A stretch of 64,000 nucleotides of DNA from Celoporthe dispersa (GCA_016584495.1 WAID01000006.1:1-64000); one strand, 5' to 3'; positions 46,127 to 57,970 are shown, counted from the stretch's first letter. Translations and numbers: made by a program. The notes: generated by a model from the sequence alone, not told the origin.

Positions 46127-47098
46127 TTAAAATTCTTTCTTTGAACTTCCATCCAGCTCCACTATTGGCGGCATTTGACCAGGCAGTTCTTGTGGAAATG
46201 GAGCGCTCATTTTTGATAGCTGGGGGTTAGGCAATTCGGCCGGATATTGCGAGAAACTCTGCTGATTTTGATGTGAAGTATTCTGTCCCTGTTGCTGATG
46301 TCCCGAGAAGTATGGGTGTTCGGATCGAGGCCAGTTGTTGAGTGCTTCCTGAGGTACTGACTCCAGCCGCCACTGCTTAACCTTTCTATCCCCTCGCTGT
46401 ATGTTCTGGCGCCGACGCCAGAGAAAGAAGCTCAATGAGCGACAGCGCTATAACGCCTACAGGAACTGCTACGCCTGCTGCGATGGCGATGGTTCTGGAA
46501 TCGTTCGATGAAGCCGACCCGCTCGTCGACGAAGCGGCGGCGGATGAAGCCGTGGAAGCCGTCGCAGATGGTGTCGCAGATGCCGTCCCAGATGTCGAGG
46601 CCGTTGCGCCAGGCGTTGCGGATGCTGTTGCGCTCGCCGTAGCAGCTACTCGTTTCTCAGGTCAGCAGAATAGCTTATTTTGATGCACGGTGTGTAGCTT
46701 AGGCTTCTCTACGTACCAGCGGTTGGGACCAATCCAGCCTCCACTCCTAGGTCACAATATGCATCGAAGATTTGGATCGCGCTCGAGGCCTGTGCCGACC
46801 AGATAGATGTAGCGCACGACTCGGAGATGGCCGACGTGATCTCGTAACTGAAGAAGGAAGAGCTGTTCGTACAGAAGCACGTGTAGCTGGTCAAAGCCCC
46901 GTGGTCCCCGCAGCCGCTGTACTGTCCGCGCACGATAGTCGACAGCACATTCTCTGCGCACGTCGACAGCTCGTCGTAGCCCGATATGGTGTCGATATAG
47001 TTTTTGGTGGGCACTATTGATGAGGAGCTGCTGTCCGCGGCCCGAGCCACAAACGGCGCGACGGTTGCCAGGAGAAGAATGAGGAGTGGGGTAGACAT
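46127..47098 (-). CDS. Ser/Ala-rich single-pass surface protein, one frameshift
   Basis: Exons 47098-46717 and 46648-46127 with a GTACGT donor. A clear signal peptide (LLILLLATVAPFVARA) is followed by a small Cys-containing domain (about six Cys, SGCGDHG...CFCTN). Then come a low-complexity Ala/Thr/Ser stretch, a membrane helix (GVAVPVGVIALSL), a basic stop-transfer (FFLWRRRQN) and a Pro/Gln-rich cytoplasmic tail. The layout is that of fungal wall-stress sensor-like or Mid2-like proteins. The reading frame changes by one base near 46,436, within the membrane helix; allowing for it gives 300 residues. The site is not a homopolymer, so this may be a real mutation. The Ala-rich frame on the opposite strand is its shadow. 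Confidence 0.65.
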
Positions 47099-49075
47099 GG
47101 CTCTGGATTTGATTGTGTCAAGTCGGTGACCTTAGTTTAACTGATACCCTTTAAAACATGTGTGGATTTTGTTCGAGACGGCGTAGACTACTTTTGATTT
47201 GAGCCTTGCACTTTCACAAGCACAGAAATTGTCCGATGAGGATAATGCGAGAGCTCTGTGGAGATGGGGGTGCATTTGCCAAATACTGTCCCGTTATTTT
47301 TTTTTAATCCTCCGTGGGGTCCATCAGCTCTGTCCACTTGTTTCGTATCCACCCAGCCACCCCTTGAATTTGAATTTGAGAAACTCTGTAGAGTTGCCGG
47401 AATGTTTTGCCGTTACTGACAACAAACCTGAAATCCTTCAAACCTAAGTAAGAATTACCCCGTAATAGTCTAGCTCTGCTAAAATTGGAAGATTAGGGCT
47501 GCAGCATTGGTACCGTTCACGGTCACTATACTTATAATGGTTAGATTGTATCACTTTTTAGTCGCTAGAAACTTGACAATGTTACGTACCCCTATATATC
47601 CCGACATTCTTGAGAGAGCGCCCTCGCAGTCTGCAGTAGCTGCAATGGAAATCTGTAGCCAGATTTCGTCGACCGAACGCGCAATACATGGTGCAACCAA
47701 ATACTAAATCGATTGCGGGGCTAGTATAAAATATGTAGTGATCAGAATGGGTTACAATGAACTGAGATGCGAGAAAACACTTCGAAGGCTATAATTTACA
47801 GCGCTTGCCCATAAAGCAAATAAATATAGCTGTGGCTTACCCAAAGGGAGCAATGTTCTCCGCTAGGCATCTTATTCCTGTCGATTTGACCGCGGTCAAC
47901 CCCTCTTTCATGTCTGTTTCCTCCTCCCGTCCTCTTCAACTACGCTTCAAGAATGGCTTCTGCGTCCCCGAAGCCTACCATGAAGATGCTACCCTGCACT
48001 AAGCATTTCACTGTTGAACTTGTCGCACAGTGACGACTTTTGAGCGCCCGCCGTGGCCTCTCATGGTGGGGAGCTACGGTCTCATGTCGACTTTGAGGAA
48101 CGGAGCTGGAGAAGAAGCCGTAATTACTGTTTCAGAGGTCCTCCGAAGTACCGATGAAGCCCGAGAGCGGTGCGATGCTCGAACTTGGCGACTCTAATGG
48201 AAGAACGGCGCGGCAATCAATGTCCGAAGCGTTTTGGCAAAGAATATAATGTGATCCAACCGCTGCTAAGAAATTGTAGATGTCGTAGCTTATTGCTTCA
48301 GCATTAATTCTCTTTTGCGACTGTCCTCTAACTCTGGTTCAATGCAAGATAATAGCTTGTTAGCATAGAATTATGCGTACAAGCTTTGATATGCTTCAGC
48401 CCAATTCTATGTCTGCATCTTGACTTCTCTCAAAGCATACTTTCGGCAATCTCTGCTATCTGCTTGGACCAATATAAATCACTGCTTTCGCTTAGCTTGA
48501 GCAAGCTCGTATATATACTTACACCTGCTTCTCGGCGCTGACCCAGCAGCTTACTTGTTGAAGATTGTTACTAAATATAAGGGATTCTAGCTAGCGCAGG
48601 CAGTAGCAATCGCTGTCTGGACAAAGATGTATTTGCAGCATTCCAGAGCTATTGACGTCTTCCTCCTGCCTGCTTCTGCTGTTCGGAAATCCTGAGGGGC
48701 CGAATCCCGCATTCATCCTAATCAGGATTGCTCACTAGCTGTCTAGTCTCGGGCTTGGTTCTCCGTTGCTATAGCCAACGATCGCGGCATACGATGCGCA
48801 CGGAAGAGACAGTTTTGCGAGCAGTTCGCTTAACACAAGTTGGGTTGATTTAAAAAGAAAAAACAAAAAAAAAAACTACATATTCTAGTTTGTATAAGTG
48901 ACTAAAATCAATTCGCTAGTGAATAATACTTAGAGGTAACAAATTCCATATAGATTATGCGACAGCTAAAAGGAGTGACCACTCCCTGCTGCCTGGAAGT
49001 GATGGTGGTCTATATAGCTAACGTAGCGGTCAGACTCGCACATATATTCGCAGCATTTATTAATACTGAGGGCTA
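47099..49075. other. Intergenic region without recognised genes
   Basis: Nearly 2 kb. A 58-codon open frame near 48,028-48,200 has coding-like composition but no recognisable family. A poly-A-rich stretch lies at 48,850-48,877. Sequence after 48,240 is AT-richer and relic-like. Confidence 0.4.
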
Positions 49076-50251
49076 TTAATTCGTTTCCCCATTCTGAAAT
49101 ACTTCCATAATTCGTTGGAAGTTACACCTTGAATTCTCAATAACCGCTTGCAAATACTCGATATTGACTCTCCCTAAACGACACTCAGGCGCTAGCTCCC
49201 TTAGCAAATCCTGACCCCTTATGCTAATAGTATCCAGCAATTCGTTTGCCTGCTTCACCAGCTGCATTACTAGCATCTTCCGCCAATGCTTGCTGTCTCG
49301 CCCGCCCACTACCATCTCGTACGACCCTATATTGACACTGACAACCTTATCAATATTGCTCTTAGCAATGTATTCGAAGCAGAGATCTGCCTCCTGAAAC
49401 ACGGCCATAATGCAAATCATATCAGTACAGTTAACATAGCAGCTCTTGCAGTCGACAATATCCTGGCACTGACGGATGACATCTCCATTCACCTTGAAAA
49501 CTTCATCGAGCTGTTGCTCCTGCAGCGCTGCTCTGACGTTAGGTATAAGCAGAGCTAGACCTGCGCGACATTGGCAGCTGCACGATCTGAGCTGGTTCTG
49601 CCTTGAGAGGTCGGCCCCGGTGGTGCTGGTTATGAGAGGGAGGAGGCCGCGGCTCGAAAGGAAGGCATGCTCCGGTGTGGGTGTATTGTTGGTGAGGGTA
49701 GCAGCCGGTGTGTTTAACGGTACCGTTGCAGAATAATTGGAGGTGGCTCGAGATAGGTCAAGGCCCGTCGGGCTAGGCTGATGGGAAGGGGATCGAAAAA
49801 TCCGGTCGAGACTCGGATCCTCCGTGCCCTAGTTTATGTGGTGCTCCGATCTCTCCGGGTAGAGGCTGGTCATAGTAGGCCAATCGGTTGAAGAGCCGTC
49901 GAGTACTTCCTGGTCGTCGGAAGCGGCAGGCTCGGGATCAAAGGCTATCTGAACAACGACTTCATGCGTGGCTCGATCCGGACGATGCTGAGAGGGTGGG
50001 CTGGAAGCAGGGCTTGGCTGCGGAACTCTCTCTGTGTATGTGCATGCAAGCCCCCGGTTGGTGCAACGTCTGCAGTCACGCTGGCCATCTCCTAGGCATC
50101 TGACCTTTGCTGTGCGGCACCTCTTGCACGCCGTCAACGGCCGCCGAGCAAGTGTTCTGCCATCTTGGTTGGCCGAGCTCTGCCAGTTCAAAATGAAGCT
50201 GCCGAGTATCTCTCCATTGCGGGTAGCGCGAGATTTTCGTATAGGCGACAT
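49076..50251 (-). pseudogene. Zn2Cys6 transcription factor interrupted by one in-frame stop
   Basis: A single uninterrupted 391-codon frame except for TAG at 49831-49829 (codon 141). The binuclear zinc cluster CX2CX6CX7CX2CX6C occupies residues 42-70 (CKRCRTAKVRC then DCRRCTNRGLAC). A basic and proline-rich linker follows. The part after the stop contains DCKSCYVNCTDM and a long helical domain that resembles the AflR-type C-terminal regulatory domain of metabolite-cluster regulators. Without readthrough, only the DNA-binding part is made. The stop could be a CAG>TAG or TGG>TAG transition, or a sequence error. It lies 22 kb from the diterpene genes, so a regulatory link is only a guess. Confidence 0.78.
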
Positions 50252-50605
50252 TGTATACAATCCCGGGACGTGAGTGATAAAAGCTAAAGCCAAGTTCTAA
50301 TTTCACGAAGAGAATCTGTCTCAGTGGCACGAAGGCTTACTGCGGTGCAAGCTGGCTAGCAATAATGCTGCCGCAGCGTCGGATGCGTTGTGAGTTTTAC
50401 AAATCAAGAAGTCAACCAATCAAGCCCGACATACAAAAGCGACGGGCCCCGCCCTCTCATAGAGCTATCGATAAAGCTCACGAGTATCAAATAGTTATAT
50501 GAACCTAAATATATGTAGAAGGATTAGAATATCTATATTATTTATTGAAAAATAGTAGCTGCAAAAGTATCTGTCTTTTATAGCTACATACACAAGTATG
50601 CACTC

Positions 50606-50834
50606 CGTATATCCTTCAATAATTACTCATTCGACGAACCCGGTCGCAAGATAGAACGTTTCAATGCTATCAAGCACTTGATATGGAAATCTAGCTGGAG
50701 TAAGGATACAGGCATTATAGAACTTTGGCATCGCACTGCTACAGTCTCGGAATATGAGTTTCCCAAATCGGAAACCAAATTTCCGGCGGTGCTTACTGCA
50801 TCCACTACTTCCAGGTGTATTCAAGTGGAATTCC
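50606..50834 (+). pseudogene. Gene fragment ending at LTR-like repeat B
   Basis: An open frame reads NNYSFDEPGRKIERF and later TGIIELWHRTATVSEYEF, then is cut exactly where the LTR-like repeat begins at 50,835. The pattern loosely recalls beta-sandwich polysaccharide-lyase domains (a W.....DG.IE.W strand), but I cannot identify it. No start codon; the upstream sequence is AT-rich. Confidence 0.3.
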
Positions 50835-50945
50835 TGTCAGGGTAAAAGGGCACACAAATGAGGTGAGAGGGCATAGATGCTTTCAAGCTGCTTCTTTGAT
50901 TCCTTTGAACTACTGAATCTGCGTTATCATTTCTTTTTCCTTTTA
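50835..50945. repeat. LTR-like repeat B, copy 2
   Basis: Begins TGTCAGGGTAAAAGGG and matches 28,455-28,565 over about 110 bp. AT-rich sequence to about 51,110 follows and may be the rest of the LTR or element. It truncates the open frame on its left. Confidence 0.6.
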
Positions 50946-51479
50946 TTCCAATAAAGTATTTCTATTCAAGTAAATTATAGCTCAAAGCTTATATAGATAA
51001 TAATAGCTTAAGAGCTTTTCTAGCATTGTATAATCGCTTTGCTTCAAAACAAAGTTTTTGCGAAATTTATCTTAAGCTTTAATATTAGAATATATATTTC
51101 AGCTTCAATAGAGCGCACTGCGATATCTACAGGTGGTTAGCACGAATAGAAGCAGTCCCGCATGCCGATACACTCTCAACTAATCACGCTGTGGCGTGTA
51201 GAACCGCCGGGGTTGGGCCGCATGCTCTTTTCCATACAGCAGTGGAGATGGTGCAGTAACAAAAGGGCGCTAGGAATCATTAGACATAGATTGTGGAAGC
51301 GCTGCTGCATGTATTAATTATATCTTCGCAAACGGAAAGAATGTGGCAGGATAGCCGATATTGATGCGCACTACAGAAAGCAAATTAAGAAAAGGTTAGC
51401 CAGCCTTGCCCCCACTGGTCCTCCCACGCAGTGAATGGTACACTGCTCGGGTGCCTATGCGTGCGGGGATGAGAAGGGC

Positions 51480-51824
51480 CTATGAATAGCGTGTCAAGGT
51501 CTGCTGCAGCTCGAGGGTAAGCCAGTCTTGTTCTGCAATGCGAGCCTTAGCCCGCGCAGCGCAGTTTTCCAGCGCGACTAGCTTATCTTTGCGATAGATG
51601 TCGATCAACGGAACTGTAGAAGCGCCGCGGCTACTACCTTTAGGAGCTTTAGATTCTCGAAGCAGAATGCTGCTTACTCCCTTGCTTGCCAGTCGTGACA
51701 CCCATGTGATCAAATTTGCGATATGTGACAGTTCCTCTTTCTTCGGTATCGGCTGTTCAGCTCCCTGTGGCGAGAAGGAGGAATCGGCCGAGTCTTCTTG
51801 AATCTGTCTCACTTGTTCAGCCAC
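51480..51824 (-). CDS. Hypothetical ORF without Met start
   Basis: A 114-codon frame that opens at GTG and has no in-frame ATG upstream. It encodes a charged, partly helical peptide (EELSHIANLITWVSRLASKG; ARAKARIAEQDWL). No family recognised. It may be a C-terminal exon of a lost gene or a chance frame. Confidence 0.25.
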   Translation of the reverse strand: MAEQVRQIQEDSADSSFSPQGAEQPIPKKEELSHIANLITWVSRLASKGVSSILLRESKAPKGSSRGASTVPLIDIYRKDKLVALENCAARAKARIAEQDWLTLELQQTLTRYS

Positions 51825-52247
51825 TCGGGATCCAGGTTGTCAGATAAGGACAACTAACTCTGCTCATATCAGCTAAGTGCTGACATTTTGTCTAAGACAT
51901 TGCAAGCAAGGTCTCTTTCCCGCCTATTACGAAAGATCCAAGTGAGTTGCAGCGCTTAGCTGCAGCTGAGGGACTGTGTTTCTCCGCTGTTTATTGGTCG
52001 AATCACGACACTATTGGAAGTGCTGGACGCCGTGGCGACCATCGGATTACTTTTGTACCCAATGCTCAGGTGATGTGGCTCTTCACGTTTGTAACAGCTT
52101 GGTAGTACGTCACTCCATGCTCTTCATCATTTTAAAATACAAAAGATTTCCATTCTCCCAAAGGCATTTATGTCGACTTACTTGATTTACCTATCCCAAG
52201 TGCTATCAAGTTATCAGATCTACGTTTGAGAAGCATTCTATACTGCG
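51825..52247. other. Upstream region of the DUF6536-like gene
   Basis: 423 bp, promoter of the next gene by position. No other feature seen. Confidence 0.4.
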
Positions 52248-54743
52248 ATGTCTTTCGAGTTGGACAATCTCAACTCTCCTCAGCTTCTTGAATGGCCCAC
52301 GACTCAACCGCCCGCCCGGCCGGATTCGGTGCCTGACGACTCCTCCACAGGAAGCCATGCGTCCACGGAGAGCAGTCTCGCTCCCTTGCAGACAACAAAT
52401 GATTTCGAAGCCACTGGTTTTGCAAAAGCAGAGCATCTTGCGCAATGGTTTCCGCAAATCAAAGAAGACAGCGAATCGAAAATCTGGCACCTCTGGTCTT
52501 CTAGGCGCAGTCGGGCGCTCTTCTTCCAGATCGTGCTTGTATTCGCCATCTTCAGTAGCAATTTAATCCTCACGATGTTTGCAGCTTTGCGATACAGCAG
52601 TTCGAACGGCGTCGGGCTGCTCTGGAAGGGCAGCTGTACTACGGTGGGCAACATGAACTTGTGGATTCACCTTCTTATCAACCTTTTATCAACCTGCATG
52701 CTAGGGGCTTCGAACTATTGCATGCAATTACAGGTGGCACCCACAAGAGCCAATGTTCGAGAGGCTCATAATCATGATAAGTGGGTTGATATTGGAGTGC
52801 CTAGCCTGCGGAACCTGACACATATCAGTCGGTGGCGGAGGCTGTCGTGGGGACTCCTGCTGATGAGTTCAATTCCTATCCACTTCCTCTACAATTCTGC
52901 CGTCTTCCAATCCCTTGGGTCTTTTGAATATACCGTGGCTGTCGTAAAAGACTCGTTTCTCAACGGCAGCAGTTGGGACTTGGCGACCGCCGAAAACAAC
53001 GGGAGTGGTGACCATGGGTGGGTCAACGATACTAGAATCGACTTCTCAGCCAACTACACTCAAATTATTCTCAATATGCAGAAGAACGCGTCTAAAGGCG
53101 ACTACTTTTACGAGAACATATCTTCATGCTTCGATATTTATGATGATTATTTTGCACCGCAGGGCAATGTCTTGGTTTTTGTCAAAAATCAAAGCATTCA
53201 AACCCCGCCATCGGACAGTCTTCTTCTCTATGTTGGGATTATGCCGCGATCGGATGACTGGGCAAAGAATATGTGGGCTCTTGAGAATGGAACAAGTCGA
53301 TTCATTCTCAGGTCGCCGCCGAAGCCCGTTACAAAGTGGTTCATCGGAAAGCCACACTACGAGGTCGACCACTGTCTTGTGCAGAAGCCAGCTGTCACGA
53401 GCAAAATATGCCGGTTCGAATATTCTCCCTGGATCATGTACATCGTGTGTTTCTTCAACCTTGTCAAGACTACTGTCATGAGTATTGTCTGGATCTTGAA
53501 GAAGTGGCAAAATCGATTCAAAGAGCCGGTTCTATATACGCTCGGAGATGCAATTGCTTCATTTATGAGTGACCCTGACCCAAAGACTGCTGGCATGTGC
53601 TTGGCCACAAAGGACGATTTTCAGAGCAAACGGTCTTGGGATAGCAAATTCCTGAAAGTACGGGACCCTTCAAGCACGGAACCTCGGTATTGGACAGACG
53701 AGCCCAAGAGATGGGGACAGGCCGCAAGTCGGCAGCGGTGGGTAACGCTACTTTCCTGGTAAGACAGAATCATTCCTAGAACCAACTCATGCCTTTCTCA
53801 TTACATGTATCGGGTGCCGACAAGAAAGCTTTTAAAATTGTTGACTAACACGGCTTTTTGCACTAGTTGCCTTGCTATCATCTTGATCGCAACCGTCCTG
53901 CTATGTCTATCAATGGTCAGCCTTCGCCGCAGGAATATCCCAACCGACATCCCATATTTCTGGTCAATGGGCTTCGGTCAGCTCCAAGCATATACTTATC
54001 TAGCCATCGGCCTTCCTCGCGGCGACCCAGCCGGCTTAATCTCCAACGTCTTCCTCGCTAACCTTCCACAAATCATCCTCTCGATTCTGTACATTTTTTA
54101 CAATGCTATGTTGAGCACATTTCTCGTCCAACGCGAGTTCAGTCACATGTACAAGGAGGAAAAACGAAAACCGCTTCGGGTATCTGAACCTGTAGGAATA
54201 CAGCGAAGTAGCTACTTTATTTCGCTACCGCTCAGGTACGGCGCGCCGCTGTATGCGTCCAGCACTCTCATGCACTGGTTGATTTCCCAGAGTTTCTTCT
54301 TGGCGAGAATTACGGCTTTACGTCCGGCAGATGCTTCAATGGATACGGCAAATTCGTTCTCAACATGTGGTTATAGTCCTATTGCCATTATCATTAGTAA
54401 GCAATTCATTCGCTGCTTCGCTATCTATCCTCGTTGAATATTGTTCATTTCAGTTAATTCGAGTTTTACTTTGCCAGCACTCCTTGTCGCCAGCTTTATA
54501 GTACTTGCTATTGTTGTAATCAGCTTCCGTAAGTATGATGGGACGATGAGAATGGTTTCGACAAATAGTATGGCTATTAGTGCTGCATGTCACAGCCTTG
54601 AAGGAGATCAAGAGGAAGGCTACAAACTACCTGTGCGGTGGGCAGTTGTAAAAATCGAAGATAGGATCGGACATTGTGCGTTTACAACAGTTTCTGAAAA
54701 GCAAGGCATTCGAGGTCCAGTTATTAAACAACGATATAAATAA
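52248..54743 (+). CDS. Large multi-pass membrane protein, DUF6536-like
   Basis: Three exons, 52248-53758, 53867-54396 and 54454-54743, give 776 residues in phase. A Ser/Pro-rich N-terminus is followed by a first helix (ALFFQIVLVFAIF). The family signature is a short loop with GSCTTVGNMN, then helix LWIHLLINLLSTCMLGASNY, MQLQVAPTRANVREAH and DIGVPSLRN. An extracellular domain with several N-glycosylation sites (NGSSW, NYTQ, NASK) lies at about 240-400. Further helices and a C-terminal helix (FIVLAIVVISF) follow. Function unknown; family members are widespread in filamentous fungi. All frames and splice signals are intact. Confidence 0.85.
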
Positions 54744-55139
54744 AGATAGTAATGTAGTAGCCAGTGGAGTAAACTTTGGGATATAGAGTGCAAGTGGGTT
54801 TGGAAGTTATTCAAACATAAGAATATTATTCTTTTGTCTTTCTTTTTTAATACCACGATAATAATTAAATTCTTCTTCTTTCTTTTCGACTTTAAGCTCT
54901 GTACGAAGTGTTCGTCAACCCTAGCCTCGTTGACAACTTCCAACCAGCGACAAATTTGGCCTACGAGGTGGCAAGCTTCAGCCCCAGAAACACAGTCTCT
55001 ACTACCAACGCCCTTCCCCCCGCTCGACCGGTCATCCTCTGACAACAACAATATCCATGAGAAACAAGATCACAGTGTAGACAACAACACCCAGGCAGCT
55101 GCCAAGGAGGAGACGAAGGAGGAGGAGGAAGCTTTCCCG
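54744..55139. other. Gap, includes acidic leader of the next relic
   Basis: A frame rich in Gln, Asp and Glu (54,955-55,157) ends in EEEAFPRHIYG and a stop, and probably belongs to the MFS relic that follows. Otherwise nothing recognised. Confidence 0.4.
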
Positions 55140-55485
55140 CGCCATATCTACGGCTGAAAATGGGCGATTACGGGCGGTGCGCTGCTCTCCTCCATCTTCC
55201 TATAAGTCCTCAACTGCACCGTCGTGGCCGACATTCAGGCCTAGATCGTCAACCAGTACGATGCCAAAGCGCTCTGTCTGTTGAACATCCTCCTCTTCGG
55301 AGTTATCTCGGCACTGAGCGGCGCCGCGCCCAACATTAACGCCATGATCGTTGGCCGCGCTCTTGTCGGAATTGGCGGCGCGGGTATCTACATGGGCGTC
55401 ATGACCCTTCTCGCCGCTACTACTACCATGAAGGAGCGGCCCATGTACGTCGGCCTGACCGGTCTCACATGGGGTATCATAAGGC
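55140..55485 (+). pseudogene. MFS transporter fragment (trichothecene/aflatoxin pump-like)
   Basis: In one frame: a first-helix remnant with two in-frame stops (TAA near 55,202, TAG near 55,240), then ILLFGVISALSGAAPNINA and MIVGRALVGIGGAGIYMGVM, the helix 3-5 region of DHA2-type pumps. The sequence ends abruptly after GLTGLTWGI, about a third of the way through the family. The rest is missing. A 23-base poly-A run lies 115 bp downstream. Confidence 0.75.
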
Positions 55486-55599
55486 GGTACCGTGGGCTAT
55501 CTTCCAGCAAGATGTCCAAGAAATCAAAAAGCCCGTTTATCATACCTCTTATAATAATTACAGTTTGCGAATTCGAACTATTCAATTAAGCAAGATAGC

Positions 55600-55622
55600 A
55601 AAAAAAAAAAAAAAAAAAAAAA
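55600..55622. repeat. Poly-A run and adjacent small inverted repeat
   Basis: Twenty-three consecutive A, followed by aggtgtca...tgatacct (about 55,626-55,664), which can pair across an AT-rich loop. This might be the 3' end of a retroposed or LINE-like insertion, or simple sequence. Confidence 0.5.
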
Positions 55623-55791
55623 TAGGTGTCAACGATATATACATATATATATTAAGTGATACCTACACTGCTAAGCGTAAGCTGTGATTAAGTATTAAGT
55701 GCAAGACTCAGTTTTGCAAAAAAACACGTTTGTGGAAAGCTGCCAGAGCTAAAAGACCTTGTTGTAGTTCTCTTGCTGCCGCCGCCCAGTC

Positions 55792-57095
55792 TCAGTTGTT
55801 CCGCCCAGCGGGCTCCTGCACGACCACAAATTCCTTTGTCACATGAATGATATGGCGGGTTGATTCATCATCGTCGTTGCTATCGTTGTTGTCGTCCCGG
55901 AAATGGTGGCTGTGAACGTCCGCCTTTGTAACACCCCGGGAACTCTCGAGTTTGTAGCCGGAGCGGGCCGCACGGCGTCCACCGCCAATAGTCACCATGT
56001 TGATGTCGGCGGATCTCGGATCAGTGGATCGACTGCCTCCCTTAGATGGAAGTAGCCTCTTGAACAAATGACGCAGCATAGGCATCGAGCCGGCAATGAT
56101 ACCAAGATCGCACTCGATCACAGTCCATAGGACAATGTTGCCGATCGCGTCTGCAGTGGAGGGAGCCTCCGAGTCAGCATTTTCCTACCGTCAAGACCGA
56201 AGGGGGAAGAGACACCCCCGGGGGCGGGGGGAGGGGATAAGATTGCTGAAGACGGCAATTACGTACAGAACTTGTCGGAAGTCGCAGTGTAGGCATACGA
56301 GTACGGCAACCGGATGATGGTTGCCACCGAGGCAATGACACCGAGGGACAGAATGCCACTGACGACGATCTTCAATCTCCTAACCATCTGCACGCGGCGC
56401 AGTAGAAGGATGGGGATTATTGCGGTGGTCACGTCGGTGCAGATATTGGCGGCTGAGACGAAATAGGTCACAGAAAGAATGACCTTCTGGCCTGAGGTGC
56501 AGTCTCCTGGCTCGCCCCAAGCAGCGGAGACAGGCTTGCACTGGAATATGGCGACGGGCCATGAAATTTGCCAGACGATCCAGGAGAAGGCGAAGAGCCC
56601 CCAGAGAATGTACTTGTACACCTTATCGGTGGCTAGCCGGAGCAGAGTCCAGATGATGGCCGACTTGATGAGGGCACCGTCAGTCACATAGATGACTTGC
56701 CACAAGATCGTGTACAGTCCCATCCTATACTCCATGCCCACCGTGATGACGTCGTCGTGCGATCCGATGCCGCTTATGCTGAGGAGGATGACGAAGGCAT
56801 TGTGTGCAAGGTTGAGAATCTAAAAAAGCGACACCCGCTGTTAGAGAATTTGATCGCTCGAACCTGTAAAGCCGCATAGCGGGTAGATCGGAATGGCTTT
56901 GGTGGTACGAACCCATGCGGCGAGCATCAACCAGTCTTCGGTCGCGAACGTCTTTGTCGTGGTCCGAACATAGATTCGCAGGCATACGACCAGGCTGGAC
57001 AAGACTGTGAAGAAGATGGTCACGCACATAAGAGCGCGCGCCAGTCCCTCTGGTGTGATAGGTTCGTACACGGTTGTTGTGAGGTCTTTCGCCAT
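55792..57095 (-). CDS. PTH11-like seven-helix membrane protein
   Basis: Three exons, 57095-56913, 56819-56267 and 56150-55792, give 364 residues exactly in phase. The first helix is followed by FATEDWLMLAAW, then YTILWQVIYVTDGALIKSAI (helix 3 region), WPVAIFQCKPVSAAWGEPGD with the conserved extracellular Cys pair, SAANICTDVTTAIIPILLL, and IVLWTVIECDLGIIAGSMP, the closing signature of the family. A basic, Asp-rich cytoplasmic tail ends it. The first intron uses a GTTCGT donor. The 116-nt second intron contains a C-run/G-run patch. Second receptor of this family in the window, not closely similar to the one at 21.8 kb. Confidence 0.88.
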
Positions 57096-57796
57096 GGTGA
57101 CAACACGTCAGCTAGGCGCTATGGTCGGATTTTTTTTCGGTTCACCTCCGCAGTCCAATGTAACACAAAAGATATAGAGTGAGAAGAGAGGCTAAGAGCT
57201 GAGCAATACAACACTTTGCACGGATCATGGGCCAAGTGGGAACAGACTGGCTTGGTTGGATACTACTATGTAGTAGGTAAAATCGTCTGCTCTTGAAAGT
57301 GACTCAGGAGATGCCCATTCCGAGAAAAAAAACCGTGCAGACGCGAACTTGCCAGTGTGTGCACTGGCTGGATCCTTATATTTCACCACACATCCCCCAA
57401 CTCCTTCAAACGCAAGAAAATCCTAACTAAGCCAGGGCTCTGTCAAGTCCCTCTGCCTCCTTGGGGGGGTCAATTTTACTTTGAACTCAAGCGAGTCGAA
57501 CAGTGCATTTGTGCAGATGCAGCAGGGTGCGGGAAGGTGACCAAAGCCGGCGTAACCTCAGGCCACTGGGCGAACCAACGACCGACTGGGGGGTTTTTTT
57601 TTTCTTTGTCACTTTTTCAACCCGCTGATTTCTTAACTGTACGGGTTGAAAAAACTATCTCGCCTGCCAAGAGCCCATAAGTGAGGCGAGGGCGAAATTA
57701 CCTGCAGGAGGGAGAGGAGCTCCGGGAAGGCTTGGGAATGAAGTTCGATCCTTCTCATGCACTGGAAGGTCTCAAAGTGGCAATTGTTATGCAGAT
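57096..57796. other. Upstream region of the PTH11-like gene
   Basis: Promoter by position. Contains T-runs near 57,595-57,605 and G-run near 57,462. No gene recognised. Confidence 0.4.
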
Positions 57797-57970
57797 ATGT
57801 CTCAGCAACCCCAATCGAGTCACTACACAAGGGTCTCTCGACAGGGACTGACTCGTACTGGGTATGAAGAAGTTGTGCAGCTCCACCCCGTTCCCACGTA
57901 CTGCGACGATATGGTAGAAGTTCCACCGCTTAACGAGCCCACTCGGACGATTCCCCTGGACAGACCCTGA
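57797..57970 (+). CDS. Small hypothetical ORF (57 codons)
   Basis: ATG-initiated frame starting MSQQPQSSHYTRVSRQ, hydrophilic throughout and ending in LDRP. The composition is coding-like and resembles a membrane-protein N-terminus, but no continuation exon is found. It may be the first exon of a lost gene. Confidence 0.25.
   Translation: MSQQPQSSHYTRVSRQGLTRTGYEEVVQLHPVPTYCDDMVEVPPLNEPTRTIPLDRP

Noticed and set aside
46435..46683. Ala/Asp/Val-rich plus-strand ORF
   Set aside because: It is the reverse complement of the Ala/Ser/Thr-rich stalk of the minus-strand surface protein and only mirrors its repetitive codons.
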